Shown piece after piece: positions 15,216 to 23,804 of a DNA stretch of 35,336 bases. The stretch covers positions 1 through 35,336 of the forward strand of contig NZ_CAJPMA010000006.1 in the NCBI RefSeq assembly GCF_905371695.1. Reading direction: 5' to 3'. Position numbers and translations under genes: made by a program. Every line of letters begins with the position of its first letter. The stretch's first letter is position 1. Source of the stretch: an uncultured Campylobacter sp. (GTDB lineage Bacteria > Campylobacterota > Campylobacteria > Campylobacterales > Campylobacteraceae). The notes beneath the pieces are model-generated. The model was not told where the DNA came from. It ran no database searches and saw nothing but the letters and a program-made list of their open reading frames with translations.

Positions 15216-16915
15216 TACATTTCCTTGCGCGAGTTAAAGTCGCTGTCGTTTCTAACCATCTCTTGAAGCAAATTCGCCACCTCTTCGTTGCGCTCGATAA
15301 CCGCGGCTTTTAGCTTTTCAAGCAATATATCGTAGCGAAGCTCCTCTTCGTTGAAATCCTCCGTAAGCCCCAGCTGCTCCTCGACGCGTTTTTTAGCGGC
15401 TTTAAATTTCTCCAAAGTATCCTCCGCGTCGATTTCGAGATCTTCGAGATCCTCTTGCGGCGGAAGCTCTTCTTCTTTGGTCTCCTCAAGCATTTTGGTC
15501 ATAAACGGTACGATGACTTTTTTGTAGAATAAATATAGCAAAAATGCCGCAAAAAGGTATTTAACAAGCGGCATAAACGGCATTACGTAATCGTTCATAA
15601 ATCCGTCTAGCTTTTGTCCGGCTTTAATATCCTCTTTTATCTTAAATTCGAAATTATCCAGCGTTACCTCGTCGCCGCGCGCCTGACTATAACCGATAGC
15701 TTGGCGGATTAGATTGGTAATAGAGTCTTTTTGCGCCTGCGTTAGCGGAACGTATTCGGTTTCGCCCGTTTCCTTGCCGTTCTCGTCTTTTTTACTTTGA
15801 TACGAGCCGTCTACCACGACTGCCGCGCTTACCCTGGCGATCGTGGCGAACTGGCCTTTTACGTTAGTGATTTTCTTTGAAATTTCGTAATTAGTTTGCT
15901 GCGAGCTTTTGTTGTATTGCTCTTTCGAGCCGCTATCTTCTATGCCCTGCACTGGTCCTATGTTGCTAACCGCGCCCGGTACGCCTCCGATTTCCGCGGG
16001 CGAGCTGCCTTGCCGTTTTTCCTCGACGATGCTCTCGCTGCGAACTACGTTATTTGGATCGTAAGTTTCGCTTTGGCTATCTTTTTTATCGAAATCAAAG
16101 TCTATATTTACCTTGGCCACCACCCGATCGGCGCCGCCTACGATAGGAGCTAGTACGTTTATGATTTTTTGCTCGTAATTAGCTTCGAATTCGCGCTTGT
16201 ATCTTATTTGCTGAGCGATCGCCTCACTATCAAATTCGCCGTTTTCCTCACCTAGCGCTATGCCGTCTTGATTTACGATTTTGACGTTTTCGACGCTTAA
16301 ATTCGTAACCGCCGCCGCGACTAAATTTTTAATGCCGAAAATTTGCTTTTGGCTTAAATTTACCCCCTGTTTTAGCTCGACTACGATAGACGCGCTAGGC
16401 GGAGTTTGGCGCTGGGTAAAGACCGTCTCTTTGGGTATGGCGATGCGGACGGAGGCTTTTTGTATAGAGTTTAGGCTTTCTATCGTGCGGGCTAGCTCGC
16501 CTTCTAACGCACGCTGAAATTTTACCCGTTGCTCGGCATCGGTAGCGCCGAATTCTTGCTTATCGAAAATTTCAAAGCCTATCTTGCTCTCTTTTGGAAT
16601 TCCTAGCGTCGCGACCGAAATTCTCTCGCGATAAACGTCGGCGTTAGGTACTAAAATCGTACCTTCGTTTGCGAGCTTGTAACTCACGCCGTCTTTGTTT
16701 AGCTGATCGATTATCAGCGCCGAGTCGCTCGGGCTAATGTTTTCAAATAGCACGCCGTATCCGGCATAACTATCGCCGCGCGAGCTTTTGTAAATGCTTA
16801 AAAATACCAAAAAGCCTACTACTACGACGATAGAACCCGCAGCGACTATCTTTTGGCGTAAAGATAGCTTTTGATAAACTTGGCTTATTTGTAAAAGTAA
16901 CGCTTTAAAATCCAT
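15215..16915 (-). CDS. fliF: Flagellar MS-ring protein FliF
   Basis: Forms the inner-membrane MS ring on which the switch and rod assemble. There is an N-terminal transmembrane helix at about 23-42 (IVAAGSIVVVVGFLVFLSIY) and a second near 445-465 (MPLVKYLFAAFLLYLFYKKVIV). Between them lies the large periplasmic part with NEGTILVPNADVYRERISVATLGIPK and FQRALEGELARTIESLNSIQKASVRIAIPKE, both characteristic. The acidic cytoplasmic tail (ETKEEELPPQEDLEDLEIDAED and the last helix) would bind FliG. 566 residues, full length. It begins 4 bp after hisC. Confidence 0.97.
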   Translation of the reverse strand: MDFKALLLQISQVYQKLSLRQKIVAAGSIVVVVGFLVFLSIYKSSRGDSYAGYGVLFENISPSDSALIIDQLNKDGVSYKLANEGTILVPNADVYRERISVATLGIPKESKIGFEIFDKQEFGATDAEQRVKFQRALEGELARTIESLNSIQKASVRIAIPKETVFTQRQTPPSASIVVELKQGVNLSQKQIFGIKNLVAAAVTNLSVENVKIVNQDGIALGEENGEFDSEAIAQQIRYKREFEANYEQKIINVLAPIVGGADRVVAKVNIDFDFDKKDSQSETYDPNNVVRSESIVEEKRQGSSPAEIGGVPGAVSNIGPVQGIEDSGSKEQYNKSSQQTNYEISKKITNVKGQFATIARVSAAVVVDGSYQSKKDENGKETGETEYVPLTQAQKDSITNLIRQAIGYSQARGDEVTLDNFEFKIKEDIKAGQKLDGFMNDYVMPFMPLVKYLFAAFLLYLFYKKVIVPFMTKMLEETKEEELPPQEDLEDLEIDAEDTLEKFKAAKKRVEEQLGLTEDFNEEELRYDILLEKLKAAVIERNEEVANLLQEMVRNDSDFNSRKEM

Positions 16916-16919
16916 ATTT

Positions 16920-18020
16920 TTACTTTAAAATTTCTCTTAGCTCTTCAAATACTCGGTCGTTTTGGCGCGCTTGCCCGACCGTGACGCGAAAGGCGTTTAA
17001 CCCGTAGCTTTTTAAATCCCGCAAAATTATACCCTTTTTTAACATACTTTGCGCTATGCCAGAAGCGCTTTTATCCGTAAATTTAAACGTTATAAAATTC
17101 GTGTAGCTAGGTATAAATTCTATCCCCAATTCGCGCGCGAAATTTTCGTACCTCGCCATTTGCTCTAAATTATTTTCAAGCGTCTTTCGCACGAAATTTT
17201 CATCTTTTAAAGCCTCTATCGCGGCTACTAGGCTTAAAGTAGTGATGTTAAAAGGCGCCCTTAATTTGCCCAGCTCCTTAATAATATCCTCGCCCGCGAT
17301 ACCGTACCCTACGCGCATACCACCTAGCCCGTAGGCTTTTGAAAACGTGCCTAAATAAACGGCGTTTTTAAATTTCGCTATTAATTCGTTCGGATTTACG
17401 CCCTTTTTGGCGTCTTTAAATTTTGCAAATTCGTTATACGCGCAGTCAAATACCACCATCGTATCATCGCTAACCAGCTCCAAAAACTCGTAAACTTCGC
17501 TAATATCGGGACACTCGCCCAGCGGGTTATTAGGCAAGCATAAAAAGATTACGGCTATCTCGTCTTTACGTTCGGCGTAAATTTTGGCGAATTCGCGCAT
17601 ATCGTGCCCTTGCGAGCTCGTGCGGTAAATTTTAGCGCCCGTTTGTTTAGCGTAAATTTCATACATCGCAAACGTAATACCGGCCGTTAAAATCGCGTTT
17701 TTAGCGTTTGTTTTAGCATGTAGGCAGTATTCGATTATCTGATCGCTTCCCGAGCCTATGATTATATTTTTAGAACTTACGCCGAATTTCGCCGCCAACG
17801 CCTCTTTAAGCTCGAAATAGCTATCGTCGGGATACAAAAACGCCTTATGCGCGGCCTCTTTTATCGCTTCTACTACGCGCGGGCTAGTTCCGAACGGATT
17901 TTCGTTGCTGGCTAGCTTTATAACTTCGCCGGGCTCTATGCCAAACTCCCTTACTACGAGCTCTATTGGCTTACCCGCTTCGTAATTGGTTAAATTGGCT
18001 AGTTTTTCGTTAAATTTCAT
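16920..18020 (-). CDS. hisC: Histidinol-phosphate aminotransferase
   Basis: PLP aminotransferase of fold type I making histidinol phosphate from imidazole acetol phosphate; some relatives also serve aromatic amino acids. Seen: KLASNENPFG (36-45), NNPLGE (164-169), DCAYNEF (192-198), the PLP lysine K228 in GTFSKAYGLGGMRVGYG, and FRVTVGQ near the C-terminus. I place the start at the ATG at 18020 and not at the more distal in-frame ATG at 18053. The inner ATG has GGAGAAG about six to eight bases upstream and forms an ATGA overlap with the pheA stop, and the extra MAGKLSKRRRV would lie wholly inside pheA. The result is 366 residues. Being next to pheA suggests a possible aromatic role, which is inference. 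Confidence 0.92.
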   Translation of the reverse strand: MKFNEKLANLTNYEAGKPIELVVREFGIEPGEVIKLASNENPFGTSPRVVEAIKEAAHKAFLYPDDSYFELKEALAAKFGVSSKNIIIGSGSDQIIEYCLHAKTNAKNAILTAGITFAMYEIYAKQTGAKIYRTSSQGHDMREFAKIYAERKDEIAVIFLCLPNNPLGECPDISEVYEFLELVSDDTMVVFDCAYNEFAKFKDAKKGVNPNELIAKFKNAVYLGTFSKAYGLGGMRVGYGIAGEDIIKELGKLRAPFNITTLSLVAAIEALKDENFVRKTLENNLEQMARYENFARELGIEFIPSYTNFITFKFTDKSASGIAQSMLKKGIILRDLKSYGLNAFRVTVGQARQNDRVFEELREILK

Positions 18021-19102
18021 GACTCTTCTCCGTTTAGATAGCTTCCCAGCCAAGCAATCTCGGCGCCCTCTTTTTTAGCCACTAGCAGCGCGTTTTGCAC
18101 CTTTTCGTCATCGATATGTCCGATAAAATCGATATAAAACACGCTTTTAAATTCGCGCTGCTTTATCGGACGGCTTTCAAGCTTGGTTAAATTTATATTT
18201 TCGTTTTTAAAAATTTGCAGCAGATCGACCAGTCCGCCGGGCCTATGGTCGGTTTTAGCCAAAATCGACGTTTTTGAATTTTCCGCCTTCGCGTTCTTAA
18301 AATCGCTCAAAATAAAAAATCTAGTGCGATTAGCCATATTATCTTCAATCGTCTCGTATAAAATCGGCACGTTGTGAATTTTAGCCGCTATCTTTGAGCA
18401 AATCGCAGCCGCGCCGCGCTCTTGCGAGGCCAGAAGCGCCGCTTGTGCGGTCGATTTGGTCGGGATAAACTGCACGCCGCTTAACATGTGATCTTCTAAA
18501 AATTTACGGCACTGATTGTATCCTTGCGGATGGGAGTAAATTTTATCTATCTCTTTTAAATTTTGCGCAGTGCTAACGAAGCTGTGGTGAATGTCTAAAT
18601 AAAGCTCGGCGATGATTTTGATATCCTCGAATTTTCGCAGGCAATCAAGCGTGGCGCCGACCGCGCCTTCGGTATTATTTTCTATCGGCACGACGCCGTA
18701 TTTAGCCTCTCGCTGGGCAAGCTTGGTAAATACCGCTTCGATGGTTGCAAGCGGCAAATACTCGCTCATAGCGCCGAAGCGACTTTCGGCGGCTTGATGG
18801 GTGTAAGTTCCCTCGGGACCTAGATAAGCGATCTTTTGGGGCATCTCCAAATTTCTGCTAACGGCGAAAATTTCAAGGTATATCGCCTCTATCGCGGCGC
18901 GATTAAGCGATCCGCCGCTTTTAGCAAGCGCGGTTAAGCGGTTTATAATAGAACGCTCGCGTTCCGGACGATAAATGGGCGCTCCCGAAGTTTGTTTTAG
19001 CTTGCCGATTTGCTTAACCAGCTCCATTCGCTCGTTTAGCTTTTTTAGTACCGAATCGTCGATCTCGTCGATCTTGCCGCGCAGTTCGTTTAGTTCTAGC
19101 AT
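18017..19102 (-). CDS. pheA: Bifunctional chorismate mutase / prephenate dehydratase
   Basis: Converts chorismate to phenylpyruvate, committing to phenylalanine. Domains: AroQ-type chorismate mutase (1-85; LRGKIDEIDDSVLKKLNER and GAPIYRPERER), prephenate dehydratase (90-270; IAYLGPEGTYTHQAA at 91-105 and the catalytic TRF at 260-262), and an ACT regulatory domain (from about 279) with PGGL (288-291) and ESRP (309-312), the phenylalanine-binding signatures. 361 residues, complete. Feedback inhibition by phenylalanine is expected from the intact ACT motifs. It lies 8 bp after lysA and overlaps hisC by 4 bases. Confidence 0.97.
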   Translation of the reverse strand: MLELNELRGKIDEIDDSVLKKLNERMELVKQIGKLKQTSGAPIYRPERERSIINRLTALAKSGGSLNRAAIEAIYLEIFAVSRNLEMPQKIAYLGPEGTYTHQAAESRFGAMSEYLPLATIEAVFTKLAQREAKYGVVPIENNTEGAVGATLDCLRKFEDIKIIAELYLDIHHSFVSTAQNLKEIDKIYSHPQGYNQCRKFLEDHMLSGVQFIPTKSTAQAALLASQERGAAAICSKIAAKIHNVPILYETIEDNMANRTRFFILSDFKNAKAENSKTSILAKTDHRPGGLVDLLQIFKNENINLTKLESRPIKQREFKSVFYIDFIGHIDDEKVQNALLVAKKEGAEIAWLGSYLNGEES

Positions 19103-19110
19103 CTTTTGCC

Positions 19111-20310
19111 TTACGCTAAATCGCGCTCTAACGCGATTAAATCCTCAAAGCTCTCGCGCTTGCGAATTAAGCGGTGCTTGCCGCCCTCTACGGCGACTTC
19201 CGCCGCGCGCGGACGGGTGTTATAATTGCTACTCATCGAAAATCCGTAAGCCCCCGCGCTTTTTACCACGACCAAATCACCGCTTTCGCATGCGGGCAAG
19301 CTTAAATTTTTACCCAAAAAATCGCCGCTTTCGCATATCGGTCCTACCACGTCGCAAATACCGGCGCTCGTATCTTTACCAACTACGCTAATGCCGTGAA
19401 ACGCGCCGTAAAGACTAGGGCGGATTAGGTCGTTCATCGCGCCGTCTACCACGACGAAGCGCTTTTGGCGGTTAAATTTTTCATATAAAACGCTAGTTAA
19501 AAAATATCCGCTATTACCGACGATAAAGCGTCCCGGCTCGCAGACGATCGTAACGTCCTGTCCTTCAAGCGCGCCTAAAATCCCCTGCGCGTAGTCGTAG
19601 AGACTGACGTCGCTTTCGTTTTGATAAATTATCCCCAAGCCGCCGCCGACGTCGAAGAATTTAACGTCTATATTAAGCGCACGAAGCTCTTTTAAAAGCG
19701 AGCTTACGATGCGCGCGGCCTCTATAACGGGATTAATATCCGTTAGCTGCGAACCGATATGAAAATGCACTCCCACCGGCTCTAAATAAGGGGAGTTTTT
19801 AGCGTAAAGATACATTTTTCTGGCGGTATTTATATCTACGCCGAATTTATTTTCGTTAAGCCCGGTCGAAATGTAAGGGTGGGTTTTAGGATCTACGTCG
19901 GGATTTACTCGAATGCTGATACGCGCCTTGCAGGCTAAATTTTTAGCGATTTGCTCCAAGCGATACATCTCGGAATCGCTTTCTAAATTTATCATCAAAA
20001 TATCGCTTGCAAGCGCCTCTTCGAGCTCGCAATCGCGCTTTCCGACGCCGCTAAAAATAATCTGATATTTTTTAGCTCCCGCAAGCAGCGCGCGCCTAAC
20101 TTCGCCGATACTAACGCAGTCAAACCCCGAGCCTAGATTTGCTAAATGCTTTAAAACGCTCAAATTAGAATTTGCCTTAACCGCGTAGCAAATGAGTGAT
20201 TTTCGCGCGCTAAACGCATTTTTTAGCTCCTCGTAGCGGCGCGAAATATGGTCGAAATCGTAAACGTAAAGCGGAGTTTGGTAGGTCTTTGCAAGCTCGT
20301 TAAAATCCAT
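19111..20310 (-). CDS. lysA: Diaminopimelate decarboxylase
   Basis: PLP enzyme of the alanine-racemase fold that decarboxylates meso-diaminopimelate to lysine. PLP lysine K45 in CYAVKANSN; other marks are GSGFDCVSIGE, VHFHIGSQL, DVGGGLGI, CEPGRFIVGNSG, DGAMNDLIRPSLYGA and the CESGD motif with the catalytic cysteine. 399 residues, complete. It is the first gene after the intrinsic terminator at 20355-20376, so it probably begins a new transcript that runs on through pheA, hisC, fliF, fliG, fliH and dxs. AAGGG lies about nine bases before the ATG. The 44-bp leader contains TAGATA as the best -10 guess. Confidence 0.97.
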   Translation of the reverse strand: MDFNELAKTYQTPLYVYDFDHISRRYEELKNAFSARKSLICYAVKANSNLSVLKHLANLGSGFDCVSIGEVRRALLAGAKKYQIIFSGVGKRDCELEEALASDILMINLESDSEMYRLEQIAKNLACKARISIRVNPDVDPKTHPYISTGLNENKFGVDINTARKMYLYAKNSPYLEPVGVHFHIGSQLTDINPVIEAARIVSSLLKELRALNIDVKFFDVGGGLGIIYQNESDVSLYDYAQGILGALEGQDVTIVCEPGRFIVGNSGYFLTSVLYEKFNRQKRFVVVDGAMNDLIRPSLYGAFHGISVVGKDTSAGICDVVGPICESGDFLGKNLSLPACESGDLVVVKSAGAYGFSMSSNYNTRPRAAEVAVEGGKHRLIRKRESFEDLIALERDLA

Positions 20311-20354
20311 AAAATAGCCCTTGTTTATCTAGCGTTAAAATGACTCAATTCTAC

Positions 20355-20376
20355 AAAAAAAATGCCAAAATTTGGC
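20355..20376 (-). terminator. Intrinsic terminator after the LptF/LptG-family gene
   Basis: On the minus strand, immediately after the stop codon, GCCAAATTTTGGC (20364-20376) forms a short stem (GCCAA/TTGGC with a 3-base loop) followed by A and eight Ts (20355-20362). The stem is weak but the U-run is good and the position is right. It separates the lpxB-to-permease run from lysA. Confidence 0.7.
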
Positions 20377-21438
20377 TTAACGATGCGATTTTACGAGCCA
20401 AAACGCGTAAGCGCCCAAAATGACGACGGGCGATAATATACCGATCTCGGGCGCGATAAAAGAATTTTGCGAAAATTTCCCCAGCACGAAAAGCACGCCC
20501 CAAACCACCAAAGTAACCGCTACGAAAACGAAGCTCGCAAAAGCAAGGTTAAAAAATCGTCCCGTTACCGGTAAATAATAGTAAAGTATGAGTGCTAGAA
20601 ACGGCGCGAAAAAAGGCGCCGCGGCAAGCGAATAAAGGATAGATCTAGCGTTTGCCAGCAAGGCCCCTTCGTTTTTAAACGTCCAGATAAAATCAAGCGC
20701 GTCTAGGATGCTAAAATTCGCGCTTTGATCGGACGCGCTGGCGATGCTTTTAGGCGTAAAGCCGCTAAGCGCGTCTAGCTCGTCGAAATTCCTGGTCGTT
20801 AATCCGCTCGCGCCGAGCTCTAAATTTTTAGGAAGCGTCGTTTGGCTAACCTCTCTTAGCTCCCAGCGATTATCTTCAAAATTTGCGCTCTTAGCGAATG
20901 TAGCCGACGCCAAATCGGTGCCGTTAATATCGAAAATTCTAACGTCGCTCGCTTTTTTTTCCAGCGGTTTAAGCTCTTTAACGTAGATAAATTTTCCTTC
21001 GAATTTTAAAAAACCGTCGTTTGCGCTTTTGTTAAAGCTAGCGCCCGCCACTACGCTTTTTTGAAACTCGGACGCATAGGCAAATGGGGTAAAATTTAGC
21101 CCAACGTAAAGCAGCGTCGCCGACAAAGCGATCAAAAATGGCGGCATGATTAGCGCATTTTTGCTGATCCCAAGAGCGTAAAAGCTTACCAGCTCGTTTG
21201 AGCGCACCATATTTACGTGGGCGATAATTAGCGCTAAAACCAGAGAAATAGGCATCACGTAATTTACGGCTAAAAGCGCGGTAAGGCCCGAGTAAAGAAG
21301 CTGTAAATTCGCGCTTGCGGGCAGCTCTTTGAGATTAGTAAGCAAATCTATGCCGACGTAAAAAAGCTCCAACGCGCCAAATACTATCAAAAACGTCTTT
21401 AAATAAACCCAGCCGACGTAGCGCGCGTATAGGCTCAT
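20377..21438 (-). CDS. LptF/LptG (YjgP/YjgQ) family permease
   Basis: Inner-membrane permease of the lipopolysaccharide exporter that, with LptB, extracts LPS/LOS from the membrane. There are three predicted helices at the N-terminal side (about 13-32, 45-72, 97-118), a periplasmic domain of about 130 residues, then three more helices at the C-terminal end (ILYSLAAAPFFAPFLALILYY, FFNLAFASFVFVAVTLVVWG, IGILSPVVILGAYAFWLV). This 3+soluble+3 topology and 353 residues are characteristic. Whether it is LptF or LptG I cannot decide; the partner is not in the window. Its ATG overlaps the pth stop (ATGA). Confidence 0.85.
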   Translation of the reverse strand: MSLYARYVGWVYLKTFLIVFGALELFYVGIDLLTNLKELPASANLQLLYSGLTALLAVNYVMPISLVLALIIAHVNMVRSNELVSFYALGISKNALIMPPFLIALSATLLYVGLNFTPFAYASEFQKSVVAGASFNKSANDGFLKFEGKFIYVKELKPLEKKASDVRIFDINGTDLASATFAKSANFEDNRWELREVSQTTLPKNLELGASGLTTRNFDELDALSGFTPKSIASASDQSANFSILDALDFIWTFKNEGALLANARSILYSLAAAPFFAPFLALILYYYLPVTGRFFNLAFASFVFVAVTLVVWGVLFVLGKFSQNSFIAPEIGILSPVVILGAYAFWLVKSHR

Positions 21439-21992
21439 AAAGCTGCCTTTTTGCGCGTAAATTTTTGAGATACGGCGTCTATATCGCTATTAATTAGCTC
21501 CAAAACGGCGCTTTTAGCATAGTCTAAAATTTCGGCTAGCTCCCGTGTTTCTTCGTTTGAAAACTCGCCCAATACGAAATCCGCCGCACTTTGATTTTGG
21601 CGTCGGGCGTCGCCTATGCCGATACGCACGCGCTCGTAATCCACGCCTATTAAAGAGTCGATAGATTTTATACCGTTATGCCCGCCGCTACTCCCGCCTT
21701 TTTTAAATTTTATAGTGCCTATCGGTAAATCAAGATCGTCGTGGATAACTATGATACGGTCAGGTTTATAAAAATCGTTTACGGCTTTTACGGAGTTCCC
21801 GGATAAATTCATAAAAGTAGAGGGCTTTAAAAGGAGCAAATTCGAGCTTTTAAACAGCTCGCCTTGAAATTTTGCGGAGCTTACGTCTATAAAATTTTGG
21901 GATTTTAGTAGGTCGATTAGCATAAAACCTACGTTATGGCGAGTATTTTCGTATTTTGGGGTTGGATTTCCCAACCCCGCGATGAGTATCAT
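21435..21992 (-). CDS. pth: Peptidyl-tRNA hydrolase
   Basis: Recycles tRNA from peptidyl-tRNA released during abortive translation. Family signatures: GLGNPTPKYENTRHNVGF near the N-terminus with Asn10 (GLGNP, position 9) and His19 as the usual catalytic pair, LKPSTFMNLSG (55-65), the HDDLDLPIG stretch (84-92) with the catalytic acidic residue, and GGHNGIKS (103-110). 185 residues is standard. It follows rplY after 10 bp; the rplY-pth pairing is common in bacteria. Confidence 0.97.
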   Translation of the reverse strand: MILIAGLGNPTPKYENTRHNVGFMLIDLLKSQNFIDVSSAKFQGELFKSSNLLLLKPSTFMNLSGNSVKAVNDFYKPDRIIVIHDDLDLPIGTIKFKKGGSSGGHNGIKSIDSLIGVDYERVRIGIGDARRQNQSAADFVLGEFSNEETRELAEILDYAKSAVLELINSDIDAVSQKFTRKKAAL

Positions 21993-22002
21993 TAAAGCCC
22001 TT

Positions 22003-22539
22003 TTACTTAGCTTTAATAACTCCGAGAACTGCGACGCGATCGGCGTCCACGATAGTTACGCCCTTAGGCGCTACGATGTCGCGAACTAAAATCGTATCGT
22101 CTACGTCGAGTTTATTTACGTCGATTTCAAAACAATTCGGTAAATTTTCGGCCGTACATTTTACGGTTAATCTGCGTTTTGATTGAATTAAAACGCCCTT
22201 GTTTTTTAAACCTATCGGCGTACCGACCGGCTTAACTGGGATCATATATTTTGAAATAACGCCCGGAAGCGCTACTTTTAGATCTACGTGTTTTAGATTA
22301 TTCGTCACCGCGTCTCTTTGGTAATCGACGATAACGACGTTATAAACCTTTGCGCCCACTTTTACGTCAAACGCAAGGGTCTCTTTTTTACGCGCCTCTT
22401 TAATAAAGTCGTTGACTTTAAACGCAGCCGCGATATTCTCTAATCCCTTGCCGTAAATGTTTGCGATTAGATAACCATCTCTTCTCAAAGCCTTTGCAGG
22501 CTTTTTACCGATACTCTCTCTAACGATTCCTTCTAACAT
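22003..22539 (-). CDS. rplY: Ribosomal protein L25, Ctc form
   Basis: 5S rRNA-binding protein of the large subunit. The N-terminal L25 domain (LEGIVRESIGKKPAKALRRDGYLIANIYGKG) is followed by the longer Ctc-type C-terminal beta domain, with PVKPVGTPIGLKNKGVLIQ and VRDIVAPKGVTIVD. 178 residues in total fits the long form, not the about 94-residue E. coli form. The ribosome site GAAAGGA is a few bases before the ATG, and the 62-bp gap after pilT probably carries a promoter. The first gene of a rplY-pth-permease group that ends at the terminator at 20355. Confidence 0.96.
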   Translation of the reverse strand: MLEGIVRESIGKKPAKALRRDGYLIANIYGKGLENIAAAFKVNDFIKEARKKETLAFDVKVGAKVYNVVIVDYQRDAVTNNLKHVDLKVALPGVISKYMIPVKPVGTPIGLKNKGVLIQSKRRLTVKCTAENLPNCFEIDVNKLDVDDTILVRDIVAPKGVTIVDADRVAVLGVIKAK

Positions 22540-22568
22540 CGTTTTCCTTTCGTGAAAAATGAGCGCCG

Positions 22569-22582
22569 ATTTTAGCTAAAAT
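22569..22582 (-). promoter_or_regulatory. Palindrome and candidate -10 upstream of rplY
   Basis: ATTTTAGCTAAAAT is a perfect 14-bp palindrome in the 62-bp pilT-rplY gap, about 30 bases before the rplY ATG. On the minus strand its second half, TAAAAT, is also the best -10 candidate. AT-rich palindromes are frequent in this DNA, so an operator role is uncertain. Confidence 0.3.
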
Positions 22583-22601
22583 TTTATAAATTTAGGCTAA
22601 A

Positions 22602-23804
22602 TCAGTCTAAATCTTTAAGCGAAATTATGCTTTCCGGTATTACGGCGTCGTCGCCGTTTTCGCTTCTGGATTTAGCCAAGTCTACGTTTTTAATTTTTAT
22701 TTCAAGGTCGTTTGGTTTACCCGATTTACTCAAAGCCTCTTCGGCGGTAATTATACCCTGCTCGTAAAATTCCAGCAAATGCTGCTCGAACGTCTGCATT
22801 CCGTAGGTATTTTTACTCTCAGAGATCGCCGTATAAATATCGTCGCTGCCGTCATCGGCCTCCATAATCTCTTTGATTCGTAAATTTTTAATAAGTACCT
22901 CAACGGCGGCGCGGCGCTTATTATCGACCGTTTTTACCAAGCGCTGCGAGATTACGGAGTGTAAAGTTGCGGCTAGTGTCATTTTTACGCGGTTTTGCTC
23001 GGTTTTAGGAAACATATTTATAATCCTGCCAATACTCTCTTTAGCATCGATCGTGTGAAGCGTAGAGAGCACTAAGTGCCCCGTTTCAGCGGCATGCATC
23101 GCCGTTTCTATGGTTTCGGCATCCCTCATCTCGCCGATTAATATGACGTCCGGATCCTCGCGAAGCGCCGCTCTTAATCCGTCGGCGAAGCTAAGCGTAT
23201 CTTGCCCGATAGAACGCTGATTTATAACGCTTTTTTTATCTTTATACGCAAATTCTATCGGGTTTTCAAGCGTTATTATGTGGCGACGCTTGGTCTCGTT
23301 CATGTGGTTTATCATACTAGCTAGCGTCGTGGTTTTTCCGCTTCCGGTAGGTCCCGTCACTAAAATAATACCGCGATGCGCCGAGTCGGTGATCTTTTCG
23401 ATTACGGCCGGGAGTTTTACGTCCGCAAACGTCGGGATTTTTTTAGGTATCACCCGAAATACGCCCGAAATTCCGTCCATTTGGAAAAATAAATTTACGC
23501 GAAACCTATAATCGTCGTTTAACTCGTAAGTAAAGTCGGCGTTTTTGTGCGTTAAAAATTCGCCGAAATCAAACTGCAAAAGCTCCTTGGCCAGCGTTAG
23601 AGCGTCTTCTTTGGCTAATACGTCGTTACTCATCGGGATTATCTCGCCGTTAAAACGCCCTCTAATCACGCCGCCTGATTTTACATGCAAGTCGCTGCCG
23701 CCTTTTTCGATTAGTTTATTTAGATATAAATCAAGCCTGTTTCTTTGCTTAAAATCGAGCTTATTAACGTCGATCTCGTAGCTATGCGTATCCATTTTAT
23801 TCAT
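22602..23804 (-). CDS. pilT: PilT-like pilus retraction ATPase
   Basis: Cytoplasmic hexameric secretion ATPase. Walker A GPTGSGKT (151-158), Asp box around ITLENPIEF (177-185), Walker B-type ILIGEMRD (221-228) and His box STLHTIDA (247-254). The C-terminal region has LIKNLRIKEIME, a variant of the PilT-specific AIRNLIRE motif, and GMQTFEQHLLEFYEQG, both pointing to PilT, not PilB/GspE. Residues 1-30 and the last 30 or so are lineage-specific tails. 400 residues. No pilin, pilB, pilC, pilM-Q or prepilin peptidase gene is in the window. It overlaps the tal stop by one base (TAATG). Its partner could be a type IV pilus or the competence-type transformation machinery elsewhere; a PilT-like paralogue with another job is also possible. 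Confidence 0.87.
   Translation of the reverse strand: MNKMDTHSYEIDVNKLDFKQRNRLDLYLNKLIEKGGSDLHVKSGGVIRGRFNGEIIPMSNDVLAKEDALTLAKELLQFDFGEFLTHKNADFTYELNDDYRFRVNLFFQMDGISGVFRVIPKKIPTFADVKLPAVIEKITDSAHRGIILVTGPTGSGKTTTLASMINHMNETKRRHIITLENPIEFAYKDKKSVINQRSIGQDTLSFADGLRAALREDPDVILIGEMRDAETIETAMHAAETGHLVLSTLHTIDAKESIGRIINMFPKTEQNRVKMTLAATLHSVISQRLVKTVDNKRRAAVEVLIKNLRIKEIMEADDGSDDIYTAISESKNTYGMQTFEQHLLEFYEQGIITAEEALSKSGKPNDLEIKIKNVDLAKSRSENGDDAVIPESIISLKDLD

Noticed and set aside
18021..18053. Upstream start for hisC adding MAGKLSKRRRV
   Set aside because: The extension lies inside pheA, while the inner ATG has a good ribosome site and the ATGA overlap usual in this operon.
18975..19391. 138-codon plus-strand open frame
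   Set aside because: Spans the start of pheA and end of lysA on the opposite strand; no domain.
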